64,000 nucleotides of DNA, taken from the NCBI GenBank assembly GCA_026413225.1, contig CM048554.1:52535463-52599462 (forward strand), given 5' to 3'. Shown piece after piece: positions 1 to 12,693 of this stretch (its first letter is position 1; the number at the start of each line of letters is the position of its first letter). Source of the stretch: Otis tarda. Lineage: Eukaryota; Chordata; Aves; Otidiformes; Otididae. The translations under genes and the position numbers were made by a program. The notes under the pieces are model-generated. The model was given only the letters and a program-made list of their open reading frames with translations, did no database searches and was not told the origin of the DNA.

Positions 1-644
1 CCCGCTGGAGACCTGACAGGCTAAAGCTTGCAGTCTTAATGCCAGGCCTAAAAATACTCCCCTGGGAATTCAGAGTGCATTGGCATAATCATTAGGACTT
101 CTGATTTCCAATAAAGTCGGAAGGTGTTTTATCTATAAAAAACACTTGATCTCATGAAAGTTTTCAAAGAAATCTTCTGGCAGTTCCAGCTGTTACTGAA
201 GTGCTTTAGATTAGGTTTCATACAGAAGGTAAAATAGAAATACCCAACAAACCCCAGTCCTTTCCATGGAAATAACACCTGCAGTGTCCCGTGATAAATG
301 TTGTCCTTCAGCAGCCTCAGCTCCTCGTTCAATTCCTGCGCATACAACAAAGCCGCTTGTGATTGAGAGCTGGGAGTTGTGGAAATATCACACCAAGTCA
401 TTTTTGGAAAGGTTAGGATGGGGCAGATAGAGTTTTGCATCCCAACTTTCCCTGCAGTCAGCAGCATCGCCTGGCAGCAGCCAAGACATCCTGCAATGGC
501 TGGTCCTTTCCATCTCTGTATCTTGGGGGAGAGCAGCTCTCAGTAGTGCAAGGAGGAGCTGAAGATACTGAAACTGTTGGGCATACATTAGGTTAGCAAG
601 ATAGCTTTCAGCCTGCTCAATCAATGTAAGGCATCAAGCAGCAT

Positions 645-750
645 TGTAGTCACTGGGATTAGAAAACCTGGCCCTATTTCCAGTTCTGCCACTCATCTGC
701 TCTCTAAAGTTGGTGACTGGGCTTCCCATTTCTCTTCTCTCTTAACAGCC
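645..750 (+). mobile_element. Possible MIR-type SINE fossil
   Basis: The order GGATTAGAA, CCTGG, TTCTGCCACTCATCTGCT and later CCCATTTCTC resembles the sense core of ancient MIR SINEs (a GGATTCGAATCCTGGCTCTGCCACT-like start, followed by the CTCAGTTTC stretch). The match is by eye, interrupted and weak. Confidence 0.3.
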
Positions 751-1749
751 CTGAAGTGCTGAGAAAAGTATGCCATGAGAGCCAGTGAGCTACTAACTGG
801 AACTAATAACAGAAAGAAAGAAGAAAATATTTATTTCTTTACTATTTGCCCTGTTGCTTTTAAAGCAACCTCATCTCACACCCCTTGAAAAAGATGCAAA
901 AAGGCTGAAGTGAAATTCTTCTTTTAATCTGCAGCTAAAATATTTAGTGAGAAAAAAATAGCTCTTTCAGGAGCAATTGCTGCTAACATCTCAGTGAAAT
1001 CTTAAGTAGATAGGCCCCAGTGAATAGTCCACCTCAAAAATACAAATTTATAATCATTTGGGCCTCAGGCAATGCAGGCTAGAAATTCAGTAGCAAGAAC
1101 TGACAGAAAATGTCATGCTGCTCTATGTAGGGAGGACAACTAAAAATAAAGTAATATCAAAGCTGAGATGACTGCGTCATGCTCTTTGGACATTATTTTG
1201 ATCTTTCAGTGTACTGGAAGTAAGGGTTATAAATTATAGATGTTATTGGGAGCAGCATGTAAATATCACAAGACAGAAACAGGTTATTAGAGAGAAAGTA
1301 AGGAATAAAGATGGAAAAAAAATCTGAGACAGCCTGGGGAAACCAGTAAAATCTGCTCTTGGCTACAACTGGGTATACAGAGAGGTTTTAATTGGAAGAA
1401 GTAGCTTTTCCTGTCAAATACAGTGCTGTGTTGTCATCAACATCCCAGCAACAAATACAAATATATGAGTCAATGCTCTGAAAAAATACAGGGCAGATTA
1501 ATGAGTCATTATCTCCTACAGACCTTCAAATCATGCAAGTGAATAAGGCAATGAGCTCCTGAAGCACCCCTCTCTAATATAGCCTTCTCATTCAGCACTA
1601 CGACCAGGATTTCAGTATGAGAATCTTGTTTGGAGGTGTCAAACTGCCGGAACTAAAATATGCCCATATTTTTTAAATTATCGACAACAATTTCAACCAT
1701 TTCCTGACTCAAAAAGGCGGTATCTTGACTTGATCTGGCAGATAACAAG

Positions 1750-1773
1750 GAAACACGAAACCGAAACGGAAAC
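1750..1773 (+). promoter_or_regulatory. ISRE-like array of four GAAAC units
   Basis: Four GAAAC units begin at 1750, 1757, 1763 and 1769. The last three are spaced exactly six bases apart (GAAACCGAAACGGAAAC), which is the interferon-stimulated response element pattern GAAANNGAAA bound by IRF proteins and ISGF3. It lies about 26 kb beyond the 3' end of DUSP10, with no gene recognised nearby. Function as an enhancer is inferred. Confidence 0.5.
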
Positions 1774-4700
1774 CAAGTGGTTACACTTTGGTACATGAGA
1801 GTGCTTTAGCTATTCATTTTGAACATTACAAATGCACAGCCCAAGACTTCCTGCCATTTCACGCAGCTAACAATATTTTACACTGAGATAGAAAAAAGAC
1901 ACATGAAAACATAAGTTATCATTATTTAAGAACATTTTACTAAATAACTTAGAAATGAAGATTCCACATTCAAAACAAACGAACAAAAAGCATTCAGTAA
2001 TTTTAAAAGCCCTTGTCTTAAGGAGAAGTAGTGAGCAATTGTACATTTGAAAAACATAAAAAACCTGAGCTGTAACACATAGCCAAGTGCAGAAAGGTGC
2101 GGAAGTTGCTAACTGATAATACAAATTTAAATTAAAAAAATCAGACAATTGAAAAAAGAAACTGAATTTAGCACTAAACAAAGAGGAATGGGGTTTTCTG
2201 AGGATGCTAGGAAAAGTGAACGATACAGAAGCAGTGGAGTTATCAGCAGTAACAAAAAAATACAGTAGTAGTTGATAGGTATTTCTGTGCTACAGAAATC
2301 GGTAAAAGAGCATTGGCTCGTATCATATGATGATGAAATACCCTGCATTATAAAAATAACAGGAGGAGGTTTAACGAAAGCTAATGCAGTCTCAGGTTTT
2401 AAAAAGAGTCATACAAATGGTTATTTAGATCACTGAAGCTGAATCTTTAAACCTATGAATGCTGGGGAAGCTCCAGGAGAGTAGAAGAACATGTATATTT
2501 GTATCAGAGAGGCTCAATTTTGGCCAAGACAAGAGGATGGCTGGTGTGAGACTTCATAACAGAGTTAACAGAGTTTTCACCCTTCTGCAATAGCTTGCTT
2601 TCTGAACCAAAGAATGACAACAATACAAGTCTGTGTGGCACGTGCCAAGCGGCTCTCAACCTGGACAGTGGCCAGATCTTAAGCTGCAGCAGTAAATAAG
2701 GGATCATTTCCAAACACAGGTGGGTTTTTGTGGGCTTCTGTAGGAAGCAGTGCTCACCTCATGTTATTTACTACTTTTTGACAGTGACCTCGCAGCACAA
2801 ACAAAATCACTCTTGATCCAGGGTTACAAATGACAGAGAGATCTAAAGACTATTAAGAAAGGAGGACAGGGACCGATGCTTGGTGGTCTGAATTGCTGGT
2901 GAGCCTGGGACAAGAAAACAGCTCTCACTCCAGGAGAGTGGCTCTGTACCCCTGAGGGATGAACCCAGGCTACGCTCACTGGGGAACCAGCAACTTTTAA
3001 AAAAAGGCTTATGTTTACGACAATTATCCATCCACTGTGACTTAGTGTGATCAGTATATTTAAAGCCTGCAAACAGGGGAATATCAAGAAGCCAAACAAC
3101 CTCTCATTTGGCTCTGTTGCAACTACTGCTGTGCTCCATTCTGGTACCCACATGCCTAGAAAGTAGCTGAAAAACTGTAAAGGGATCAGTGAACAATGAA
3201 AACAGTTAAAGAATGAGGGATGTACACAATTCAGTCTATTTAATTTATGGAAAAGAACATTACAAATATTTTTGTCACAGTTCAATCACCAGATTCCATA
3301 ATTGCCATAACTAATGGCTCTTACATTCAGCAACCAAAAATATAGCAGGAATCAAATGACGGAAGATGAAGCTAGGCAAATTAATCTTAGAAATAAAACA
3401 CAAAGCAAGAGTGGAGTAACTGATCATTTGGATTACTTATCCCATACCTTATGACAGATCTTCCCTCACTGGGAATCGTAAATCAAGAAAAAAAAAAAAA
3501 CAAAACAAAACCAAAACCAACTGAAAGCTACACTCCAGACAAACTCTAAAGTGGACTTGCTGTTATAGTTAATTCTGGGGAATTGTTATGACCTTTGCAA
3601 CACAACAGCTAATCACTTACATCCCTGCATGTTCTCCCAGTAAGTCTGCTTGTAACTCTGAAATTTAAAAATGGAAATCAATATAATTTCCCAAAATACA
3701 TACTTTTAATCCATTTTGATGCTATCCCATGACCTCACAGTAGCTTCATGTGGATATATCTTTGCACATCTGTTATGCTGATTATTGAAAGGGTAGTTTC
3801 TTGCAAACAGCAGATATCAGGATTAGAATTCAATACTTGGCTCAACTCCACCTCCACAACAATATCTGAAAAGGCCAGGGCAAAAGAAAAAGGTGAACTG
3901 ACACACATCATAACATGGCCTTTCTACCAGTCTTCGATGTATTTTGAGAGCAAGCAGGACGGATTTTTGAAAGCACAATGTGCTGCTCCCTCTGAAGACA
4001 AGAGGCAGCTATGTGTCCAATGCTCCTCACAAGTGAGACTTTGGCCCACAGCCAGCAGTTGGATTGTGCCATGAACTTCAGCAGAGTTAGTCCCATCACC
4101 CTCCGAGTTTTCCTGTCCTGCTTCCCCACACCACCATGTTGTAAAGCTGTGTGCTTGTGGCAACATTGCTAGCCATTCTCTCTGCTCTCGCAAGTTTTAA
4201 CTGCCAGAATGGCCACTGCCCACATGTCCCTTGCTCCCTGTAAGCGTGTAACAGAGCATCTAAGCTGGTCGACCCATTTTGGGCTCTGAAACCTTCACAC
4301 TTTGCTCTGTGTTGATGGATGAAGCATAAAGGGGGAGACATCCCACTTTGATTGTGCATTTTCCCAGAAAAGTGATTTTAAAGGACAAAGATCTTTTAGT
4401 GACTGGGGACCACAGGAACAATAAGCTGTGCACCTGAAAGCCAGGCTATATATTAACCTGTCTCTTGTAGCCTGGTAGCACTTAGAATCCAGCAGAAGTG
4501 GTAACATCAGGAAAATGCTGGCAATAAAACCACCTTCTTTCTGTTCCCTAGTCAGGCTATGGCCTCCCTACAGAGGGAATCCAGTGTGCCAAACACCAAA
4601 CCGGCTTTATTGGGCCAGTCTGCCAAACTCAGGTTCTGTTCCCTCAATAAATCTCTAAGATCTGATACTTTCTTTTCTTGGGTACCTGAAGGACACCCCT

Positions 4701-6079
4701 AAAGCTCACTCAACACCTAAAATGCACTTGGGGCACTTCTGAGAGCTAAAGACAAGGCCAGGGTTGCTGGGCCTGATGCTCTGCCACCTCCTCAGCTCTG
4801 ATGAGCTGGACACTTGGCTCTGCAGCCAGCTGAACTCATCCTGTTGCACAATGTTCATTTTTCCCCCTGAGGTGAACAGCAGAGGAATTAGGACACCCTA
4901 AACTTGAGCTGGGATAATGGAGATGGAGGGGAACTCCAGAAGCCTCCTGTCAGCTTTATCACACACTCCCAGCATTTCCCCAAATAAGCCATTAACACTT
5001 TGTCTTGCTTTAGTCTTCTCTGAAACACAACTAGAAGGAGCTGTGCGGCATAACGAAAAGCATGTATCAAAATGCCTAAGGTTGTCTGATGCATGGGTTA
5101 TCTGAGTACAAAACACCCCTAGTTTGCCCCCAAACATTTACACAATGCTATATACAATGCAAGGACACTCACAGATAAGTTACTGCAAAAAGTCTTTTAT
5201 CACTGACTGCCTCTATAACTGTAGAGTTAATAAGTCATTCAAAGTTAAGCATTAAATACTGAAACAGAAATGTCCCAGAAGCATCAGTCTCTTTAAAACA
5301 TCAACTGCAAAGCAGAACATGACAAAGACTATAGGAAGATAGATTTTCATAGAAAGGGTTGTCCTATTTAAATATCAGACTACCAAAAAATCAGAGGTAA
5401 GAAGTCTGACAGAGACACAGAAAGAAAGATCATGCCATTTCCTGAAGGACAAGCATGGGATAAAGAAAAAAGCTCTGGGACAGTCCATAAGACTACAGTT
5501 TGGCTTCTGAAGGGACTTAGGGTGGCAAATGTCTGTATTATTGTCTCTAATCTATCATATTCTTCAGTGTTATGATGAAAAGAGCTATTTGATTTTGGAG
5601 CTTAAGAAGATGCTGTAGATGCTTATTAAACCTTATCCATAATTGCTACTTTCCATAACTGTGGTTATTCTAAGGAATGGGTGCATAAACTACTTTGCAG
5701 GAGGAAAAGGGCTTATCACCCGTCCATTGCAGGTAGACCATCTCTGTGAAGGGTACACTGACATGAGGATACACTTAGCAATTCCAGCTAAGCAATGCCT
5801 AGATTCAGGTTAGAGTCAAGACCCAGAAAGCGCACATAAAGAAAATGAGTAGGTGAGCATCTATCTTCCAGAAGTGCCACAAGGGCACGGCCAAGACAAT
5901 ACTGCCTTTCCACTGTTACAGATTGCAGGGTTTCTCCTCTTTATTCTTGGCAGCCCCATGTCCCAGCCACAGTTTGCACCTCTTTGTGTCTGATTCTCTG
6001 CTGAAATAACTCAGCTGAGCTTTTGTCTTTGAGTTGCTGTAGAAAACGAGACTAAAGCTATAATATAACTGTAATCAGT

Positions 6080-6105
6080 AAAAAAAAAAAAAAAAAAAAA
6101 AAAAA
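6080..6105. repeat. Poly(A) tract, 26 A
   Basis: This is an uninterrupted run of 26 A on the plus strand, the longest homopolymer in the window. No retroposed gene or SINE body is recognised on its 5' side, so it is called a simple repeat. Confidence 0.95.
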
Positions 6106-8684
6106 GAAAAGTCAAGATTATTACTTGCTCTAAAGGGATAATTGGAGATCTTAAAATATCAAGGCTTGGCTGTCAGAAAAATAATCTAGAAAACAAGACT
6201 AATTGCTTTATTTCCATGTGTTGAAGCAATAACAGTGTCATTAAGGCAGCCTTTTTAAGAGGGGTAGGTTCACAGAGATGAATATGACACACTGCCACTG
6301 TAGATCATGTACATACAGTCTGCACATCAAGGGCAGAGATTTCATGTTCACACCTAGCCTACTGCATAAGAGACTTCTTGGATAGTGTAAACAAATGGGA
6401 AGGGACAGAGTGTGTAAGTGACCACTGATCTCTTCTTGCCCTATTAATTCAAGATTAGCAATCATGTTGGGATTTTTTCTTTTAAAAAGTCCATATACCT
6501 GTGTATTTTATATGTCCAAGTAGGCTGCTTCTTCTTAGCATGTTGAATGCCTGCCACTCAATCACAAGGAGTGATTTGCCATGCAAGATCCAGCAGACAT
6601 TTCTGTAGTCTGAAGAGGGAGAAACTTGCAAAAGCTCGGGATTCCAGTCTCCATTTTATTGTGGGGCTTCTGCTGTGTTTCAGAGATGAGGAAGTGCTAT
6701 ATTATTTTCTAATAGACTTTGAGGTCCAATATTACAAAAGATGACCATGAGTAGAACTCTTCAAGTTTTCGTGGAGTCCTCTCCCTGTTCTTGCTGCAAA
6801 ACCAGAATAGCCACTGCCATTTTTTATATCCACTGTATATCCTCTGATAGCTTGAGTGAATTAAGTGCCATTTTGGGCAAATGGCAAATACAGTAGTCAG
6901 CAAAAAACTGAAGCTTGCATCTTTATATAAAGCTTCATTTAATGTCCTTTGAAATCAATGTAAAGCCTTGCATTGACGTCAGTGAGCTTTCAGTCAGACT
7001 CATACCACTGTAAATGTAAATTCAAGCTTTCCAGTAGTAGAACTCATGTAATAAAACACATTTTTGATCTATTGAACAGTGCAATCAGACTCTCCTTTGA
7101 TCATCCACAGCAATCTTCTTCTGTGGGTTTTAAAGTGTGTTACAAAGGGAGGCAAGCCTCATCAGCCTCAATTTACAATCAAGAAAGAAGAGGCGGGAGG
7201 AGAGGAAACAGTTAGCAAGGCTGCCTAATACATCAGTACAGAGATGAGAATATAGCACACGCTTCCCGACACCAGCCTGGGGTCTTATCTAATAAGTCAC
7301 ACTAATAGAGTTTATTATTGAGACACCAAAACAATCCTTCCTCTTTATCTTCCCAGGCAGAGCTTTCAGAAAGAATGAGCTCCAAAAGCTTCAGATGCAA
7401 ATTCCAATCGATACGGAGGTTAAAAAAAAACCCAACCAACCAAGGAAAAAAAAAGACACCCCTGAAAGGTATAAACAAAAATGAAATGGTGCAAAGTCCC
7501 TGTAACAACCTCGTGTGACCTCTGCACGATTCAAAACCAGGCTCAGGTCCTCAGTGAATTTTCACACATGAGCCTCACCTTTAACTGGGCAAAGGTTCAC
7601 ATGAGCTATAATTTGGGTATCTTCTGGCTCCTTTCTGCTCCTGGGGGTGGGCTCTCTGACCTGATGACACCTTCCATTGCATACCACTACGTCCCTTTTT
7701 GCTGAACTAATCGTGTCTGTGCCTCACTGTATGTTCTCCCAAGAGGAGGATGTCGCCAGTTCCAGCCTGTTGGCATCTTAGGGCAACCGTAGCTCCAGCT
7801 TCCACCCAGAGGTTAACTAAAAGTCAGAGTGGGCAATAGCTCTGAGCACAGCCTTAGCCCTGCCGAGCTGTGGGGTCACCCATCCCCATGTTCAGCTCCC
7901 CCAGCAATTAGTGGCTCCTCTGTGGGTTTGACTGCATGATGTGCTACCCTTCGGGCACAAAAAACTTGCCATTGGGCTAGTCAGCTACAGTACCCCATCT
8001 TCTCCCATGCCAGGGCCCTGCATGCCCTCACAGAGTGGAAAACTAATAAACAAATAAAAGTAAAAATCCACCTTCATAGTTGAAACTTTTCATATTGCTA
8101 TGGTCAGGTATAACACCCTGTGCTGACCTTAGCAGCAAAGGTGGATAAAGGAAGAAAATCTGATCAATTCGTGTTAGGTCAAGCAACCACATAATTATTC
8201 AGTATTTAAAAAAATCCAACAGATTAGTTAAAATAAAGCACCTATCTAATATTTTATGCATCATTTCCCCTGCTCAAAACCTGCAGCACTGTCTTGCATC
8301 ACTCTTAGTCATTTGCAAGTAGTTTGCTTTCCCTAAATTTCAATGGACAGCATAAAGATAGCAATATCAGATTGCTTGCCAGAAATCCTCATCATTTATG
8401 CAGAGAAAAGCCTGATTAATTAATCAGTCTTTATTTAAGCACAGAAGAGGAAGGGAAAGCGGAGATACAGAGCCACTCCAAAAAAGACTCTGTAAGGAAA
8501 TGCTATTTTTAATATAAAAGATTGGCTCATAGTGCAGTGTTCAAAGTCGGAAGGGCTTAAAAACTGTTTTCTATTTCTGCTAGCAGAGCAGTCACAGCTA
8601 GGAAAGCTGGAGCCCACTGCTGCTTGTGCATCAGCAACAAGCCTATTTATGTAAGCTGCCAAGTATTAACATATACAGAATCGC

Positions 8685-9045
8685 AACGCACTCCGTTTGT
8701 AAACAGGCAGACAATGCCAGAGAGCCAGGGACGAAAACACGCACATGCTTCATCTCGTCTGTAAGAGGAGCAGGCAACACCGTGCGCTGAGCTACCTGAA
8801 CTTTGCGTTCAGAGACGCCTGCACAAGTCGAATCCGAAGCTGCCAGAGAAATGTTCTCTCGGATGCGTCCATGCGTATCGGTGTGACATCCCGTGGCATG
8901 TTCAGTTAGTCTCAAGCTCTTGCTCTTACCTATGTTTCCCCCATGCAGTACCACAACTTTTATCCTTCCCTCTCTCTCCTAACTCCAGGAGAACGGCGGC
9001 TGCAGGCGGCTGCTTCGCCGCAGCGTGCTGTGCTCGAGGCCAGAA
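8685..9045. other. Orphan CpG-rich segment
   Basis: About 24 CpG dinucleotides fall in 360 bp here, against roughly one per 60-100 bp in the flanks. The right end is a compact GC-rich patch (GGCGGCTGCAGGCGGCTGCTTCGCCGCAGCG, about 8994-9026). On the minus strand a strong donor CATAG|GTAAGAGC follows at 8930/8929. This is the look of a small unmethylated regulatory element or the start of a non-coding transcript. No coding gene is recognised. Confidence 0.45.
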
Positions 9046-11539
9046 TGAGCAAAAGGGCTTTGTTTTAATCAGCTCCTGGGTTAATTAATATCTTTCTGTC
9101 TTTTCTCAATTGGTGGTCAGCATTGCACCCCTTTTATCATCTCCCTTGCTGGGGGATGGAGGCAGCATCCCGAGCCCTCCTACTATTTTCTCCTGCTTCC
9201 CTGTGAGAGCACAGGCTCTGCTGGGGGACGTGGGGCAGTGCCATGCTGTTCGCTGCACATCACATCATCTTTTAATGTTTCATGCATGGATCCAGGAACA
9301 GCAGTGCATTTTTCTGTGTCACATAACATATACCACATGGCCAAGCTACCATTACAGCCCCCCCGCCTCCAGCAGTTTGTGTTCCTCTAGGGTGCTGTTA
9401 TGTTTAATCTTAAAATCCAGTCTGTCTCCTTAGGTATTTCCTATTCATCTAAAGGATCACAAGCAATAGCTTTCCTCTGTGTCAGAGGAAAACCTTAATT
9501 TTAGGTCTTTCAGATGTGCCTTGCCCCAGAGGAAGTCTCAGATGGCTTGGAGACCTGGTTGACAGCTTCAGTGGGATGAAATCCATGAGGATCCTTTATG
9601 CAGATGGCATCTAGGATTAACCCAGTCAGGTTCACTAGGTCTTTCCTAAGGACGTCAAAATCTTAAACTATTTTAGAACATCTTGAGACGCAGCTAGTTA
9701 ACTAACAGAGTCTAGGGAGTAGGGCTGTGTCCCTTTCTCGCTCAGTGGTGGTGATAGGTCCTGTTCACACCTCACACATGAATAGCTTTTCCATTAAAAA
9801 AAATAAAAATCTGTATTTATTTGCAGCAGCACTTTAATAAAAGCTGCCTGAAGAAATATTAGGACTGTGCCTCCATGGAATTTACTGATCATACATAAAA
9901 AACATACATTCTTCTCCTGGGACTCGTTAACAGGGCTGGGGGCAGATGGGGCTGAGACCGCATTTCTTGATGGTCAAGTGGGAAAGGGAGCATTGCCTAC
10001 TGGAAAGCCTTGAGAATCGCTGCTGTAACAGGCTGTGATTTAATGCTAGGAAAAACTGTATCCCCTCAGTAAATGTACTTGGACTAGATTTTATGTAGGT
10101 GAATGCAGAAAAACCTTACTCATTCTTATGTCACTAATCCACACACCTCATAATTTGCACAGGGTAGGGGGAGGAGAGGAAAATCAGCACACTGCTGCTT
10201 TCCAGCCAAAACATAACACTGATTTCTCACTGCTCGGATTTAATTAATTCTGCAAGACAACAGCAGAGTATTTACTAATACACAAAAAACCACACACAGA
10301 GGCCTGGAGGCGTTTATTGCCTTTGCTCTTCGATATCTGCTATGCGTGACTAGATGCCTATACATAGAGCCTTTTTTGGCGTGCTACATTTTAATGGACA
10401 CAATGAAATGAAAGTACGCCATGCGTGGGCATCATCTCTTTTTTCCTTTGTGATTGAAGCTCAAATATTTTATAGATCAACATGTAGTATCTTAATGTAT
10501 TTTAAAGCCAAGTCAGTCTTTCTTTGCATCCTTGTGCATTCCCTGTTCTTGGAAAGACAGCACAGTCATTATTTCCTCTGCTTTTCCATCCTTCCCTCTA
10601 CCCACAAACACTTCAGAGGCACCAAGTAATTCAGTCACTGCTCTCTCACAGCTGCCTCCTGTGTACTTTTAAATAAAAGAGCAAATAAAGAAAAAGAGCC
10701 TTTGAGGAGGTAAGGGAGCCTGAATGCACAAAGCGGAGGGTCCCTTGCTCAGTAGAATACACGCATGCCAAGCTCCACATACCCCAACACACGTCAGATC
10801 AACTGAGTCATACTCAGGGACTTGGTAAGCTTCCACTTCATGAAGCAATGGATGTGCTTTAATCACTCATTGGCAGTACCCAAAAGAGTGTCTGCATAAC
10901 AGAAAAAGAAATTTAATTAGTTGCTAAACCTTTCCCAGGAACCACATTACCCTCAGACTTAATGATCTCATCTGCTGGTTGCTGGCTTTGGGGTTCTTAA
11001 CAACTCCGGATTCTCTTGGTCCTCTTTCCGTCAGAATGCTGGGGTTTTTTTCATACCCAGGCACATAATTGTCAAGGCCAAATGGTAACATCCACTCTGT
11101 TCAAAGTTATTGCTCCACAAGTACACCATCATGATATGAAAAAGTCCCAGAACCCACAAATCTGTCTTATTCCTCCTTAATTGGGCCCTACAAGACTTCA
11201 GGACTACAAATAACAAGAAGAAACTGAACAAACATATCCACTAAACAAGCCAAACCAGAAACATTTACGAACAAATTTCTAAATGTTCTTGACCTCGGAA
11301 ATTTTGCTACCAAGTAACTTCTGGAAAGAAAAAGATAATGTCCTGACCTTACTGCCCCATCACTTTGTGTTTGGTAGGAGAGCGTCCCTGCCTCTTCGGC
11401 AAAGAGCAGTCAGCCACAGAAATTTTGCTCTAAGGATCTCCTGCACAGCATCTCACCCTACCCAGCAGTGAGAAATGGCCTGTCAGTCCTGACAGATCCT
11501 ATTCAGAGCAGCACCTTCAGACAATACAGACATCGGAGT
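9046..11539. other. Intergenic, no gene recognised
   Basis: Ordinary AT-rich sequence between the CpG-rich segment and the CR1 insertion. Short open frames only; no repeat or RNA gene is recognised. Confidence 0.6.
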
Positions 11540-12693
11540 CTGGACTTGTGCAAAGCTTTTGACGCTGTCCTGCACGACATCCTTCTCTCTAAACTGGAGG
11601 GACATGGCTTTGATGGATGGACCACTGGGTGGATAAGGAGTTGGCTGGACAGCCGCACTCAGAGAGTGGTGGTCAATGGCTTGATGTCCAAGTGGAGACC
11701 GGTCACCAGTGGCGTCCCTCAGGGGTCCGTGTTGGGCCCGGCCCTGTTCAACATCTTTGTCGGCGACATGGACAGTGGGATAGAGTTCACCCTCAGCAAG
11801 TTCGCCAATGACACCAAGCTGTGTGGTGCCATTGACACGCTGGAAGGGAGGGATGCCATCCAGAGGGACCTTGACAGGCTGAAGAGGTGGGCCCATGCCA
11901 ACCTCATGAAGTTCAACCAGGCCAAGTGCAAGGTCCTGCACCTGGGTCATGGCAATCCCAGGCACAAATACGGGCTGGGCGGAGAATGGATTGAGAGCAG
12001 CCCTGAGGAGAAAGACTTGGGAGTGCTGGTGGACGAGAAGCTCAACATGAGCAGGCAATGCGTCCTTGCAGCGCAGAAGGCCAACCGCATCCTGGGCTGT
12101 ATCAAGAGGAGTGTGGCCAGCAGGTCGAGGGAGGTGATTCTGCCCCTCTACTCTGCCCTGGTGAGACCCCACCTGGAGTACTGTGTCCAGTTCTGGAGCC
12201 CCCAACGTAAGAAGGACATGGACCAGTTGGAGAAGGTCCAGAGGAGGGCCATGAAGATGATCAGAGGGCTGGAGCACCTCTCCTGTGAGGACAGGCTGAG
12301 AGAGTTGGGGCTGTTCAGCCTGGAGAAGAGGAAGCTCCGGGGAGACCTTATAGCAGCCTTCCAGTACGTCAAGGGGGCCTACAAGAAAGATGGGGAGAGG
12401 CTGTTCAGCAGGGCCTGATAGGACGAGGGGTAATGGTTTTAAAGTAGAGGGAGGTAGATTTAGATTAGAGATTAGGAAAAAATTTTTTACAATGAGAGTT
12501 GTAGAACACTGGACCAGGTTGCCCAGAGAGGTGGTGGATGCCCCATCCCTGGAAACGTTCAAGGCCAGGCTGGATGAGGCTCTGAGCAACCTGATCTGGT
12601 TGGAGATGTCCCTCCTCCTTGCAGGGGGTTGGACTAGATGACCTTTGAAGGTCCCTTCCAACCCTAACCATTCTATGATTCTATGATTTTATG
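11540..12693 (+). mobile_element. CR1 non-LTR retrotransposon, 5'-truncated and defective
   Basis: A frame open from 11468 to 12418 encodes most of the CR1 reverse transcriptase from about 11550, starting in the palm motif ([19 protein letters not shown]). It continues through [17 protein letters not shown], the active-site segment and the conserved C-terminal [20 protein letters not shown]. The catalytic FADD box reads FAND (codon 11807-11809 is AAT), so one catalytic aspartate is lost. A small indel near 12415 puts a stop in frame, and the C-terminal tail (GNGF to ARLDEAL) continues in another frame to 12641. The 3' end has the CR1-type GGTTGGACTAGATGACC motif and terminal octamers (ATTCTATG twice, ATTTTATG once) at 12670-12693. 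The endonuclease and ORF1 are absent. Sequence before about 11540 is host DNA. The long antisense frame over it is a shadow. Confidence 0.95.
12670..12693 (+). repeat. CR1 3'-terminal octamer repeat
   Basis: Two copies of ATTCTATG and one variant ATTTTATG lie end to end at the 3' terminus of the CR1 copy. CR1 elements end in such short octamer arrays instead of poly(A). This fixes the right boundary and orientation of the insertion. Confidence 0.93.

Larger units (their letters stand above)
1..8684. other. Intergenic, no gene recognised
   Basis: This is AT-rich single-copy-looking DNA. Apart from the possible MIR fossil at 645, the GAAA array at 1750 and the A26 tract at 6080, I see no coding exon, RNA gene or mobile element. 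Open frames up to about 150 codons (for example 2824-3285 minus) have low-complexity or unrecognisable translations. Confidence 0.6.

Noticed and set aside
6080-6105. A26 tract as the tail of a processed pseudogene
   Set aside because: The sequence upstream shows no recognisable gene-derived body or target-site duplication.
11483-12661. A 392-codon minus-strand frame
   Set aside because: It is exactly antisense to the CR1 reverse transcriptase, a shadow of coding codon bias in the element.
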